NCBI GenBank assembly: GCA_033439685.1
Contig: JAUEDM010000003.1
Location: 3,626,001 to 3,690,000, forward strand
Direction: 5' to 3'
DNA: 64,000 bases
Source: Apodospora peruviana
Taxonomy: Eukaryota; Ascomycota; Sordariomycetes; Sordariales; Lasiosphaeriaceae
Program-made: the position numbers and the translations under genes
The notes under the pieces: model-generated
What the model was told of the DNA's origin: nothing
Database searches by the model: none
Seen by the model: the letters and a program-made list of their open reading frames with translations, nothing else
Shown: positions 45,175 through 57,000 of the stretch, piece after piece
How the letters are laid out: the number at the start of each line of letters is the position of its first letter
Position numbering within the stretch: position 1 is the first letter of the stretch

Positions 45175-46125
45175 ATGCCCTCCATCTTCCCGCTTCACGT
45201 TTTGGCGCCTTACGTGTTTCTCGCCGCCACAAGTTTCTCGGCGTCGGTCCTCGCACACTCGCACATCAACTACATCCTCATCAACGACCTCCTCTACCGC
45301 GGGTTCGACCCAACGGGACGGTTCCCTAATCCGTCCAACCCGATCGGCTGGTCGACGTCGGCTGACGACGATGGCTTCGTGCCGCCCTCCAACTACTCAA
45401 CACACGACATCATCTGCCATCGGGACGGCTCGCCATCCAAAGCCCACGCACCCGTAAAAGCAGGCGACAAGATCCACGTGCAGTGGAATGGGTGGCCGGC
45501 ATCGCACCGCGGGCCGGTGATGTCATACCTCGCACCCTGCGCGAACCTCAACACGACCGACGGCTGCGGGAGCGTCGACAAGACCCAGCTGCTGTGGACT
45601 AAGATCGACAACTCCAGCCCGGTTTTGATCAGCGAGGTTGGCGGGCCGCCCGGGAACTGGGCCACCGACGTGCTGATTGCGAGTAACAACAGCTGGCTGG
45701 TCGGCATCCCGGCCGACCTGGAACCGGGTCCGTATGTGTTGCGGCACGAGATCATCGCGCTGCACTACGCGAGCAAGAAGGACGGCGCGCAGAATTATCC
45801 GCAGTGTCTCAATTTGTGGGTTGAGGGGACAGAAAAGGAGAAAAGGGCGCCGCCAGCCGTAGCGACGAAGGTGGTGTCCATCGCTCCCGGAGCAGGTACA
45901 CCGGCGACCAGGCTGTACAAGTCGACCGACCCGGGAGTGAAGATCGATATCTACAGCACCTTGTCGACGTATGTCATCCCTGGACCGACTGTTGTGTCCT
46001 GGGCCACGCCGGTGCCATTGGGCCGGCAGGAGAAGCTGAGCATGTCGACGGCGGAAGGGACGCCGGTGCTGGTGTCGGGAACGCGAACTGTGCCGTTTCC
46101 TGCGAAGGCGACTGTTGAGTTATAA
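45175..46125 (+). CDS. AA9 lytic polysaccharide monooxygenase without CBM
   Basis: Single exon, 316 residues, ATG at 45175. Signal peptide 1-27 (FLAATSFSASVLA) exposes His28 (HSHINYILINDLLYRGFDP) as N-terminal copper ligand; the second brace histidine is His111 in WPASHRGPVMSYL, and the axial Tyr is in GAQNYPQCLNLWV. The block IGWSTSADDDGFVPP is typical of AA9. Beyond the catalytic domain lies a tail of about 60 residues with STDPGVKIDIYSTLSTYVIP, a conserved AA9 C-terminal segment, and no cellulose-binding domain. Its Cys content is low. Substrate could be cellulose, xyloglucan or other beta-glucans; the sequence does not decide. It lacks introns, unlike the AA9-CBM1 gene 8.5 kb away, so the two are not a recent duplication. 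Confidence 0.93.
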   Translation: MPSIFPLHVLAPYVFLAATSFSASVLAHSHINYILINDLLYRGFDPTGRFPNPSNPIGWSTSADDDGFVPPSNYSTHDIICHRDGSPSKAHAPVKAGDKIHVQWNGWPASHRGPVMSYLAPCANLNTTDGCGSVDKTQLLWTKIDNSSPVLISEVGGPPGNWATDVLIASNNSWLVGIPADLEPGPYVLRHEIIALHYASKKDGAQNYPQCLNLWVEGTEKEKRAPPAVATKVVSIAPGAGTPATRLYKSTDPGVKIDIYSTLSTYVIPGPTVVSWATPVPLGRQEKLSMSTAEGTPVLVSGTRTVPFPAKATVEL

Positions 46126-46722
46126 GGTGCTGGTAATCGTACCGTCCTTGTGACTATCGGGTCTACCATATGAGCCGTATGAACCATGAAGCATGAGCAA
46201 AAACGGTGGCGCTCGTTATGGTTAGCTACAGTGTATATAGAACAAATCACCCACTGTAAATAAGGGAAACATTCTGTTTCGTGCTGTTTGCTATTTCAGG
46301 CCGGGTTCGTAAGAGTTTTGGGTGCTGCAATGGCCATGCCTGTTCTTACCATCGCCAACAAGACGCGGCAAAGCTTGCGACGAGGAAAGTGAAGCGATCC
46401 GTACTAAAATGTAGGATGCTGAAACGGGATGCAATTCAAATGTGGAAGGACCTGACTTCCAAAGGTTTCTGTCTTGAAAAGGAATGAACCAGACTGGCGG
46501 GATTCAAATGGAGCCCGGCAGGGTGGCCGTCAAGGTCCCCCGCAGGCCGCACAGACCATACCGCCCACGGTGGGGGCCTTATCGCCCTAAGAACGCGCTG
46601 TGGATCAACACCTTTCAGTTCGTGGATTGCAGAACGCGACTGCCAAGATTTCCACTTTACGCGTCCCGAACAGACAAAAATGCAAGCGCAACCCAAGTCT
46701 TCTCAATCGGTACCCCGAAAAG
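46126..46722. other. Intergenic region
   Basis: 597 bp between AA9 and the PIF1-type locus. A frame at 46484-46741 (Arg/Pro-rich) overlaps the start of the PIF1 leader ORF but has no recognisable character. Confidence 0.45.
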
Positions 46723-47034
46723 ATGCCCGGCAATGACATGATTCCACTTGCTCTCAAGAAAGCTATCAGCGAGCTTCCTCCGACGAGCATGGAAACCCCA
46801 CAGCAGACTCCGATATGGCTCCCATGCTCGTCACCGACCACGCCGACACGGCTCGACAGAAAGAGGAGGGGGGAGACACATATTATCGATCTCACTGAGT
46901 CGCCGGAGAAGAATGGTAGGGTTTTTTTCACCAGTGCCGCAAAAAGGATTAAGCTGGAACGTGCCGAGCCGGTCGTTGGCGTGATCAAGCAAAAAGACGA
47001 CAAAAGGAAGGTGAAGCAGGAAGCGAAGCAGTAA
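46723..47034 (+). CDS. Leader ORF in frame with the PIF1 helicase, carrying a SUMO-interaction-like motif
   Basis: From ATG 46723 the frame runs 103 codons to TAA 47032-47034 and is followed at once, same frame, by the ATG of the helicase. It reads as a typical disordered N-terminal region of a nuclear helicase: ETHIIDLTESPEKNGRVFF (IIDLT followed by acidic residues is a SUMO-interaction-type motif), AAKRIKLERAEPVVG and KDDKRKVKQEAKQ, basic and acidic like the first residues after the stop (NREVKEEQQ). The simplest reading is one protein of 769 residues split by a nonsense codon (CAA to TAA would suffice); translation of the helicase alone from 47035 is the other. Confidence 0.5.
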   Translation: MPGNDMIPLALKKAISELPPTSMETPQQTPIWLPCSSPTTPTRLDRKRRGETHIIDLTESPEKNGRVFFTSAAKRIKLERAEPVVGVIKQKDDKRKVKQEAKQ

Positions 47035-49032
47035 ATGAACCGGGAGGTCAAGGAAGAGCAGCAAACTCCCGGGGCCTTGGCTGACCGGCCGCCATTTCGA
47101 CACACGTGCCTGCAAGCAAGCCAACCAACACCTGAGCGACCAGTGGACCACAATGGCGTGGTGCTGTCGGACAAAGCCCTGGATATTGCGCAGAAATACT
47201 GGAACCAGCTACGAGAGATCGAGGTCGCACCTGGCTCCGAGACCAATGGACTGGCCAAACTCTCCGTGTTGATGTCCCACAGACAGTCGTACACCGAGGT
47301 TGTACTTGGCCTAGAGCGACTCAGTCCTGGAACGCGGACCTACGAACCACCATATATCGAGCCGCCTCCGACAGCCATCGAGCCGTGCAATTGTCTCGCC
47401 AATTACGAAGCTGGAATACTTACGGACAACCCTCCTCCCAAGCCGCCACCGCGGGTCAGCCTGCCGCTCTCCCAGGAGCAGCAGAGCGTAGTCGACCTCG
47501 CCGCAAGCGGACGAAATATCTTCTACACCGGCTCGGCTGGGTCTGGCAAGTCAACAGTCCTGCACGCTATCAAAAAGCGCCTCGCAGAGACGGGCAAGAC
47601 GGTGCGGGTTATGGGACCGACGGGGATGGTCGCCCTCGCCATCCAGGGCGATACGACGTGGAGGTTCGCCGGCTGGAACCCGTCTAACCTCAAGAATCCG
47701 CTCAACACACTCAAGAAAATCACCGGGAAGAATAAGAATACGAAAAAGCGGTGGTGCACTACCGACGTCATTATTATCGACGAGATTAGTATGGTCGAAA
47801 ACCACTACTTTGAGCGTTTGAACGAGGTCGCAAAGTATCTCCGCGTCGAGAAGGGTGGCAGAAACCAACCGTTCGGTGGCTTGCAGGTCATTGTGACGGG
47901 CGATTTCTGCCAGCTGCCTCCTGTCAGGCCGTTTCAGGACTGTATGGACTGCGGGAAGCCCCTGATTAAGAACTTCGACAACCGCGACGAGCCCACCTAC
48001 AAGTGTCTGGCCTGCAAGACTTGTTTCCCAGAGTCGGACAAGTGGGCATTCCGTAGCCAAGCATGGGAGGAGTGCAATTTTGTTCACGTCCATTTGATGG
48101 CTGTGCACCGCCAAAACGACCAGACCTTCATCTCGATGCTGCAGAAATGCCGGCTCGGCATACCCTTCCTCCCGAGCGAGACAGACCTGTTGATGAACCA
48201 CGAGTCCAACCACACCAATGCCATCACGATATTTTCGACCAGACGCGAAGTCAACATGGAAAACGACCGGCGCTTCGCCGCGCTGCAGACCAAGCCGTTC
48301 CACTACCAGTCCTACGACCACTTCGACTGGAACCACTCCGACGAGAAGCAGCGCGAGCTCGACACGCAGCTTGATAGCGATGGCGTCTCGCTCAGGTCGC
48401 TCGCCGACCACCGCTTCCTGAACAAATTGACACTAAAGGTTGGCATGCCGGTCGTGCTGCTCGCCAACCTTGATATCGGTGCCGGTCTATGCAACGGCAG
48501 CCAGGGTATCATCGCCAGGTTCGAGCCGTACGACGAGTCCAAATTGCCGCGCAAGTCGATCACCCCAGACGACGACGGGATAACGGGCGACTATGCCATG
48601 CTGAAAGAGCTGCACATCAGACACTTTAGCAATAAGCAGAAGGAGGGCTTGCATTTTCCGGTCGTGAGGTGGCTAAACGACTCGTCGACGCGGTTGATTT
48701 TTCCAGAGTGTCAGGTCAGCGAAAGGGGCGAGAAGGCCAGGAGCAGCGACGGCGCTTCGGACGGCCAGGGCCACTACTCGCTGCTGTGTCGAACGCAGAT
48801 TCCTCTGGCGCCGGCGTGGGCGATTAGTATCCACAAGTCGCAGGGCATGACGCTGGACAGAGTAATTGTGGACCTGTCGAAGGCGTTTGAGGAAGGGCAG
48901 GTATATGTTGCGCTGTCGAGGGCGACTTCCCTCAAGGGACTGACGGTAAAGGGGGATCCGAATGGACTGATGGTTGGGGCCGGTGGAAATCCACAGGTGA
49001 GGGCGTTTTTGAAGGAGAAGTTTGGGATTTGA
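47035..49032 (+). CDS. PIF1-family 5'-to-3' DNA helicase
   Basis: Single exon, 665 residues from ATG 47035. Walker A is GSAGSGKST at 166-174, Walker B VIIIDEISMV with Asp249 and Glu250, motif III VTGDFCQLPPV, and the C-terminal RecA2 motifs LKVGMPVVLLANLD, AWAISIHKSQGMTLDRVIVD and YVALSRATSLKGLTV. Between motifs III and IV lies a Cys-rich insert, CMDCGKPL then CLACKTCF, a probable zinc-binding finger seen in a subset of fungal PIF1-like proteins. The family unwinds G-quadruplexes and removes replication barriers in nucleus and mitochondria. There is no clear mitochondrial presequence in this ORF. The N-terminal 140 residues are disordered. The frame is open across a TAA upstream (see leader ORF), so the true start is uncertain while the helicase core is complete. 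Confidence 0.92.
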   Translation: MNREVKEEQQTPGALADRPPFRHTCLQASQPTPERPVDHNGVVLSDKALDIAQKYWNQLREIEVAPGSETNGLAKLSVLMSHRQSYTEVVLGLERLSPGTRTYEPPYIEPPPTAIEPCNCLANYEAGILTDNPPPKPPPRVSLPLSQEQQSVVDLAASGRNIFYTGSAGSGKSTVLHAIKKRLAETGKTVRVMGPTGMVALAIQGDTTWRFAGWNPSNLKNPLNTLKKITGKNKNTKKRWCTTDVIIIDEISMVENHYFERLNEVAKYLRVEKGGRNQPFGGLQVIVTGDFCQLPPVRPFQDCMDCGKPLIKNFDNRDEPTYKCLACKTCFPESDKWAFRSQAWEECNFVHVHLMAVHRQNDQTFISMLQKCRLGIPFLPSETDLLMNHESNHTNAITIFSTRREVNMENDRRFAALQTKPFHYQSYDHFDWNHSDEKQRELDTQLDSDGVSLRSLADHRFLNKLTLKVGMPVVLLANLDIGAGLCNGSQGIIARFEPYDESKLPRKSITPDDDGITGDYAMLKELHIRHFSNKQKEGLHFPVVRWLNDSSTRLIFPECQVSERGEKARSSDGASDGQGHYSLLCRTQIPLAPAWAISIHKSQGMTLDRVIVDLSKAFEEGQVYVALSRATSLKGLTVKGDPNGLMVGAGGNPQVRAFLKEKFGI

Positions 49033-51683
49033 ACTTCTTGTGGCGGTGGCTGTGTTTAAAATACCCTGTAGTGTTTTGTATTGGTGTTCGGTTGGGTTAA
49101 TGTGTTGATGAGTTGGACAAGCTTCTTCTATCGTGATATGGATATGTGATGAGTTCTTTCTCAGGCAACAGGTTTGGGAACAGCGGTTTATTTTCTGTCT
49201 ATTGAAGACTTTATTCTTTCGTCATCTTAGTTACTATCTAGGTTGATATCTGGGATTATTAGTTTGGTCGTTTAGATATTTAAATACACTACACGCGCAG
49301 TCAAGAACCGGCGTCGTTTTTCTTTCCATTCTCGTTTCTCGGTACCCAGAGCCGAGCTGGGCCGGGCAAACTTCAAGGGCCAACCCGGCCAGGCTCACAG
49401 ACAACTCAGATCTCACAAAAGTGGATTACGTGCATCGGTTCGGTGCATTAAATTGAGACCCTGGGCTCACCGTTGAGTTCCACAACACTACCAAGACGTG
49501 AGGCTCGGAGGAAACTCAAAGTTGGTTGCGGCGGACTGCATCTCCCGTGCGTAGAATCCGAGTTTTGGACACCGTTGAACTAACGGTTAAAGTCAGTTAC
49601 GTAGTTGGCCGGTGGTGCTGATCTCAGCCTCTCAGCCTATGACTTTTTGTTCGGTCCGGTTCTCTTTAGGTCGAGGGGATAATGATTCGACGATACCGGG
49701 CCATACAGAGTTCAGAGATGGGCACCAACCTCAGCGCTACCTGGTCAAGCGTGACAAGTTTACCAAAAGGGGGACCAAACAGATCGCTGAAAGGCCAATT
49801 CCCACTTGGTCGGGACGCGTGAGACTCCGCTAGGCAGGTCTCACGTGGGTTCGGAGTGGCCGTTTTCTTTTCTTCCTTACGGGGTACGTACTCTGATCCT
49901 TTTTGTCTTTTTTTGCCATCTGGTCTGACCAACCTGAAGGTAAGGTAATCGACACATGCAGCCTGATTATGTGCAACCTGTTGACTGTATGAACTGGAAA
50001 GTATTTCCGACTTCTGTGGTAGAAGGAAAACTAGGAAATGGCAAGTTTATCTGCTGGTACAGGTGTAAACCATGAGTTTCATGATTGCGGGGAGAGAAAA
50101 TCGGTGGAGTCCATTCCCTAAAAATTGAAAAGGTTCTGGGGAAAGGGGGCGCCCAGGCGCCACAGGCTGAGGCGCCCCACCCAATGGCGGGAGAGGAAGG
50201 GGGCTGAACGGGGCTGAACTGCGCAACGGCACCATGAGGTCATTGCGTCGCTGGTCGAACGGGCCGGGGTCTGAAAATAAACAACCGTCGCGGGACAGCC
50301 AAGCCAGGCAAAAACTCTTGTGAGCCTTGACCCTTTCGCGACCAAGGGTCGTCTCAGATTTCCAATTTCCAAACCCATCGTCTTCTGACTTTTTATTTAT
50401 GGTCTGTTGTTGTCTTGGATAAACGATAACATACGTAAACGAGTTGCGCCATCTCCATCGCTACCGGATTCCTTCCATCCAAAACATTGGAACGTCGAAT
50501 TGCGATTCTCCCCTCTTTGTTCCTCTTCCGGCGCACCGCAGCTCGTCAACCGACCGACCTGCATGTATTTTTGTTATTTTCTTTTGACGAGAAAGCCCAA
50601 CCAAACATCTTCATTACCAGGATTCGTCGCTGCCTTGTTTGTTGTTGTTTGCGATAGGTAAGAACTCTTCATTCGTCCGATTTCCGACCCGTGACCAATT
50701 GTTTGGCCTGACCGACCGCGGCGCCGAACGGAAGCCCGTCTCGTCTTGCTCTGTGGCCTGGATGGTCTGGATGGCGATAGTCAATTTCTGGGTCCTCGTC
50801 CCGTCGTCGAAAATTTGATGCCTGCATGCACTTTGCAGACTTGATGCAGCAAATCCACACCCTCCACTTTCCACTCGACTTCAACCAGACCCAGGGCCGT
50901 TTCCAACCGACCCCTGTCCTTGTGCCGCTTCCCAGAGCGTTCAGCAACAGCGACTTGCATCTCCCAGTACTCTCTCTCGCTGAAAAACAACGGCAACTTC
51001 AACAAGCCGCCGCACACGCCCCTTCAGCCTTCGCTCTTGCGATTCCTGCCGCTGCATCATCTTTTCCTTCCTTTAACCTGCATCCTTCCTCTCTTTTAGG
51101 AGCCTGTCGTTTCCGTCATTGTGTTGACGCATTGCATTGCATCCTGACCACAGAAAACGAATGACCTTCCTGTCGACCTGACTCGACTTGACCCCAACTC
51201 CAACCGACAGTCGCGAATCGACGACAACCCACTCCCTGTCGCTCATTACTTTTTTCGTTGCCTGCGATTCGCCCCTGGCTCAACGCCATTCTTCATCCAG
51301 TATCTTCGCACCACATTTACCTACCACACCGCCTTTGCTTGGACGTGTTTTCAACATCCAAGGTCTCGACTACAACTTCGGATCGTCCAGACCCTTCACT
51401 GCGACGCCCCAAACGCCACCGAAAGCCACCAAGGGTGGGAAATCTAAGGGTTGGTCAACTAAACCGCCTGCATAAGTGCGGGAGAAAAACAAGAGAAAAT
51501 TTGGCAACGCTGCAGCACAACGACAAGCGGTCGACATAGAATACACTTGGGCATGGGTCAATGACATCAGGAGCCTACTGTTGGAATACTGCCAGTGTCA
51601 ATTGATCTGTTGGATTCTGTTGCTCCGGTGTCATTCCTTTGCGCGAGGTTCAAAACAGCGACCGCGCTCGTTACTCCTGCATA
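49033..51683. other. Long intergenic region / 5' leader of the F-box WD40 gene
   Basis: 2.65 kb. The last 1.2 kb is pyrimidine-rich like a fungal 5' UTR and has a good donor (GATAG/GTAAGA at 50659), so a UTR intron is possible. Several upstream ATGs open short frames. No protein-like frame. Confidence 0.5.
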
Positions 51684-54096
51684 ATGGAGAGACATGATCG
51701 CAGGATTGTGCAAATGAGTGACTGGGCTCCCGCACAAGAGGCCATATTTGGAGAATCGGCGTCCTCTTCCTCCACGAAGGCAGCCTCTTTACAAGACGAA
51801 ACCGAGTCTGGAGGACCGAGCCAACCTCGTCTTAGGAGCAAGAGCGTCTCGCCACCGTGGGTGTCGCCATTCTTCCACGATGATGATGGGAACAACCGGA
51901 ACCTGGCTCTGGCCAAGAGCAAGAGCCACGGCTTCGGCCATAGCAACGATGAGCCCGGCCCGGTTCGGGCCCCACCACCAAAGACCAGTCACCACTCTTT
52001 CACGCGCATTCTTCGGCGGGCGTCTCTCTCGTTGAAGTCAGGGGTGAAGGGCTTTGTCCACCGGAGGACGTCCGTCCCATTGAGCGATGTGTTCGACAAT
52101 GAGGGTCAACCACAAAGGCCGCCCTTTGTTAACTCTTCCCACTGGGCCACCGCTCGGCCTACGACGTCCCACTCGACCTGGCACCGCCTTCGACAGGCCA
52201 CGAGCTTTCACCGACATTCGCGCATGCTCTACTCCGGCCACGGCGAGCGTACCTTCGAGACCGATCCGATCGAGTCCCCGACGTTCCCCGTACCAGGCTC
52301 TGGAGAACAGCCCCCAATCATACCTCGTAACACCGGTGCTGCGGCGAGACAGGCGGCTGCGAGCGCGTGTAATGGGCTCCAGGGATACGACTTTATGGCC
52401 GCACCAGTACCGCGGCCGGGATGGCTGGGCGAGGAAGGACTGGACGACCACGAGAGTGGCATTGGCATTGCGCTGACCAGCTCCGAGGTGGAGGCCTTTG
52501 TCCCGCAAGATGGCACAGACTCAGACGTGGACGTGGACGTTGCTTCTGGCGAGGATGAGACGGATATCGTCAAGGTCGATTTCATCTCCCGGCTCCCCAT
52601 CGAGTTGGCTATTCAGGTCCTTGCCCAGTTGGACGCTGCGACGCTAGCCACGGCGAGTCGCGTCAGCAGAAACTGGTTTGAGGTTGTGAAGAATCAACAT
52701 ATCTGGCGCGAGTCGTTCTTGCGAGAGAAGACCGGGACTTACGCGACGAGTGGTCCAGTTAAGCCTGGCGCTGGGTTGGGTGTGCCGACTGTACAGCCGA
52801 GCAACAACTGGAAGGAAATATACCGGGTTAAGCAGGAGCTCGATGAAAGGTGGAAGGAGGGTAAATCGCGGTCCGTGTACCTCCACGGGCACTCTGACAG
52901 TATTTACTGCCTCCAGTTTGACGAGTATGTTGCCTCTTCCGCCGTCGAATGACAACTGTGTGCTAACCAGGAACAGGTCGAAAATCATCACTGGCTCGCG
53001 AGACAAGACAATCCGAGTGTGGGACATGCACACCTTTGCGTGCAAGCTGGTTATCGGCCCTCCGGATGTGATCAACGACCCTGCCCTGTTATTGTTGCAT
53101 CAGGAGGATGGTGCCGCGGTGCACTATGCCACCATAGCCGACACCGACGCGGGTCTTGACGCTAATGGCCAGCCCAAAGCCCAAGAGCGCCGTCACCACT
53201 CGATACCTACTCTGTACAGTCCCTCGACTCACCACAAGGCGTCGATTCTCTGCCTTCAATACGACAACAAGATTTTGGTGACGGGCTCCTCGGATTCCTC
53301 CTGCATCGTCTACGACCTGCACGCCGGGTACCGCCCGATCCGCCGCCTGCAGTACCACAGCGCTGCCGTGCTGGACCTCGTGTTTGACGAGAAGCACATT
53401 GTCACGTGCTCCAAGGATGTGTCGATATGCGTCTGGGACCGCGCGACGGGCAACCTTCTGAAGCAGCTGCGTGGGCATTCGGGCCCCGTCAACGCGGTCC
53501 AGATGCGCGGCAACACGATTGTCTCGTGCTCGGGTGATTTTCGGGTCAAGCTCTGGAACATCGACACGGGCAAAAATATTCGCGAGTTCTTGGGCCACAG
53601 CAAAGGACTGGCGTGCAGCCAGTTCTCGGAGGACGGACGCTACGTTGCGTCGGCGGGTAACGACAAGGTGATTCGCGTGTGGGACGCCAACACGGGCGAG
53701 TGCGTGCGCGCCATGAAGGCGCACGACAAGCTCGTGCGCAGCCTGCACGTGGACAGCGTCTCGGGGAGGCTGGTGAGCGGGAGCTACGACACGGACATCA
53801 AGGTGTGGGACATGGAGACGGGCGCGCAACTGCTGCATTTCCCCAAGTGGCACAACAGCTGGGTGCTCAGCGCCAAGAGCGATTATCGGAGGATTGTGAG
53901 TTCTGGGCAGGACCCAAAGATTGTGATTATGGACTTCGGGGCGGACGTTGAGGGGATTGAGATGCTCGAGAGCGGGCTGAGGATTCCGGAGATGGGGAGG
54001 GCCAGCGCGAACTCTATGTTTCCTGTCGGTGATGTAGCCCAGGCGGGGGCGGAGGTGAAGCAGGTGGAGACGACAGGGAGTTGGGAATTTATCTGA
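51684..54096 (+). CDS. F-box/WD40 protein, substrate receptor of an SCF ubiquitin ligase
   Basis: Exons 51684-52924 and 52977-54096 (52-nt intron) give 786 residues; ATG at 51684 is the first in frame. The N-terminal 290 residues are Ser/Pro-rich and disordered. The F-box is at about 300-346 (FISRLPIELAIQVLAQLDAA, then VSRNWFEVVKNQHIWR), followed by a linker and seven WD40 repeats, for example KIITGSRDKTIRVWDM, NTIVSCSGDFRVKLWNIDTG, RYVASAGNDKVIRVWDANTG and RLVSGSYDTDIKVWDMETG. This is the beta-TrCP/Fbw7/FWD-1 layout: F-box binds Skp1, the WD propeller binds phosphorylated targets for Cul1-dependent ubiquitination. Which orthologue it is cannot be settled by eye. Two acceptors 6 nt apart (52970/52976) both keep frame. 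Confidence 0.92.
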
Positions 54097-57000
54097 CAGA
54101 TGGTATGATATGGTAATGGATGGCAGTGGTGCGCCTTGTCAACAGCAGTTGGTTTGAGTTGGTCAGGTGATGTTAATGAGGCGACTGTTCTTCATTGCAT
54201 TTGGGGAACTGGATAAGGCGCGAGGGTTGTTTGTTCAGAAACGGGGTGTTTACTAGACATTCATCGATGCTAGAGACAACAGCCGTGTGCCATGTGTGGT
54301 GGCAGTTAGAGACATGGGTATCGCTGGAAGATGCTTCTCGGCCACGGACAAACGGACACACACACTCACACACACATACTCGAGAGTTTGCTTTTCTCTT
54401 TCTTTGCGGGAAAAGCGATCTGATATTTAGCCTTTTATATATTTTTCTCATTAAATCTTTCTTAAATCATGATCATGACTTGTTTCCATTCTGTTTCCCT
54501 CAGCAAAGGGTAAGGAGAGTTTACTCTGCCCTGTTGTCTCCAGGACGGTGCAGGTGGAGGTCCCTCGGGTACTGTAGCACTTTCGGTTCTCTCTTCATCT
54601 TGGTTACAAACGCGAGCCTGTTCTTCTGCCTTTCTTGTATTACACATTACCGGTATGCTTCTGTTGGGTTTGATACCAGGCTACTTTAGCTATCTAGGTA
54701 TCGAAAACGTCTATATGGTAGATACGTGGGTAAGGTAGATAAGCATGTCCTTCATTGGACATTCCGTTTTGTGATGCCGTTCTCTTTGGTCCTTCTCCTT
54801 TTGTCGTGCCAAGTGAGTTCCCCTCTTGAAGTCTTGCCTGTCTGTTGACTGTTCGGATTCTGGTCCACGGCCACGATCGACAAAAGAACTACCTAGCTTT
54901 TATGCCGATGTCCAACGCCAGCCAGGCTGAGCGTACATAGGTAGCTAGGTCAGGTTTGTTCGTTAGCCTCCACGACGGCGCCTCGTGTTTCCCTAGCTTC
55001 GGTTGGCTTCGATTTGAGACCCGGTTCGGTCCGAGCCTTGGTAGACTGAATGTTATTTTCTCCCTCGCGCAACGCACTGTCGGCGGATATCCTACTTCTC
55101 TGTCTCTAATTTAAGAGGAAGTTCTGACAGCCGCCTCAGATCCGGTTGTTTGTGACGTCGTCACAATATGAGAGACGGCACTTCGGTCAAAGTCAGTGCG
55201 AAGCGAACCCTTCTCCCTACCACGGACTCTTTCTTTCTTGCCAGATTAGCTTGGTGGCAATGTTCTGTTCTTCTCCTTCTTATTAAAGTTGGGAGCAGAT
55301 CAGAGGAACCCGACGGGATGGTTGACAGGGAGAAGGTTAAAGCCTGAGCTGCCCGGGGAGATGGGACTCGGTAGGTACATAGGTACCCAAGGTAGACATA
55401 CAAATGTAGTCAGCCAGCCGTGGAGACGAGTAGTTGAATGTGATTATCCGTGTACGTTATCGAAGCATGGAACTGGGTGACGCACGTATTAAGGAGGTCA
55501 GTCGTTTTACATATCTCTCCCCATTCCCGGCTGGCTTCGTCTCAGCCACCGCTCATCGCAGAGGTGATATTGGCCGAGAAGATTGACAAAAGAAGCCAGT
55601 CAATGAACCAGACTGTTTTTTTGGTAAAGACCTCCCCGATGCCGGGACATTGGACGACATCATAGACTCAATCACAGACAGAGTCATCCGACTCTTAACT
55701 GGGTGAGTCCCTGCAGCAACTGACAGACTGCTGCTGGCCTGATACGTGTCGCGGAAACCATGCGATTCAGAACCATGATTACCTGGTGTCTCAGGTACGT
55801 CGGCCGGCTTTCCGTCAACGTTGTAATTCCATCATTGGGATGTTTCTGTCCAACTGTCATTATGAGCGTCAAGTGTTTCGGCGCTTCCGTTTGTCTTGAG
55901 CAGACGGTCTCGTTTCAGGCGAGCCACGAGGACAACGAAGAAAGTTATCTTCTGAATAGCGTGCTGTCCGGATTGTGTTACTTGACTGTCTTCACCCGGC
56001 CTCCCTCACCGGACAATGACGGTACCCTCGGAGCAGACTGGCCCGCCGATGGCCCGAGCACCACCGTGACCGCCGGCGGTACCAGTCACCCTTGTCCCGT
56101 CTGATTCTCCAAGTGGGTGTGCGTCGCCACGGACGGGAGGCTGTCTTCCGTGCCGCGCTCGCGGGACAGGCTCGCCACAGCATCAACCACTGGCAGACCG
56201 TTAAGAGATAGTAAGAGTTAGGCAATCACCGGTGATATGCGTTCTGGAATGAGAGCGCTGTAGGCATTCAAGGCTTTTGGAGTCTATGGGAAGATGGGCA
56301 TAAGATCATCATCCGCTATCAAATTCCGCGCCCCGCACGATTCAGTCCCAGAGAAGCATATCGTCTGGTATGGCCAGATCGTTCATGTATGGAAACATTT
56401 CGAGCGGCACAAGCATCCGTTCCTGGTGGCTGTGGCAGCAAGAGCAAGGGTCTGTACCAAATACCGTACCTTGGTACGAACCGACAGGGCCACAACTCCT
56501 CTTTCCTGCTCATGATTCGCCACATGGCAGAGCCAAACTTGCATCTAACGCATGAAGGACGGGAAAGTCTGCCGAACAACAAACGAAAGCCTAGACCAAG
56601 ACTTTCTTGTTCTACGCTTCTTAAATTGGCAGTTTGACAAGAAATATTCCGTGAGGCCCAGTTCTTAGGCAGCGATGAGTGCGGTACCGTACCTGCATCT
56701 CACACTAACTTGCGTAACGTAGCCATTTTGTCTTGGGCCCAACCGTCAGGGTTACAACAGCAGGAAATAACACGCGCACCTCGTGTGTGCGATGCTGTGC
56801 CTGACCACAACCTGATTCACAGCCAGCGGGGAAAATAAGATCAGCCCGGACGATGAATTTGAGTTGCACGTGGATAAGCGTCCCGGTCAGGAGAGACAGA
56901 CAGACACGGCAGAAGACACTGGTTCTGGACTTGGGCCAACCTCCGAGAAAAACCCTCGTGACCTGGCAAGGAGTGCAACACCATGTGTGGTGAACGGGAG

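Noticed and set aside
47551..48411. 286-codon minus-strand frame under the PIF1 helicase
   Set aside because: Antisense shadow; all helicase motifs are on the plus strand.
53089..53853. 254-codon minus-strand frame under the WD40 repeats
   Set aside because: Antisense shadow rich in Arg, Val, His and Ala; the plus strand encodes regular WD repeats.
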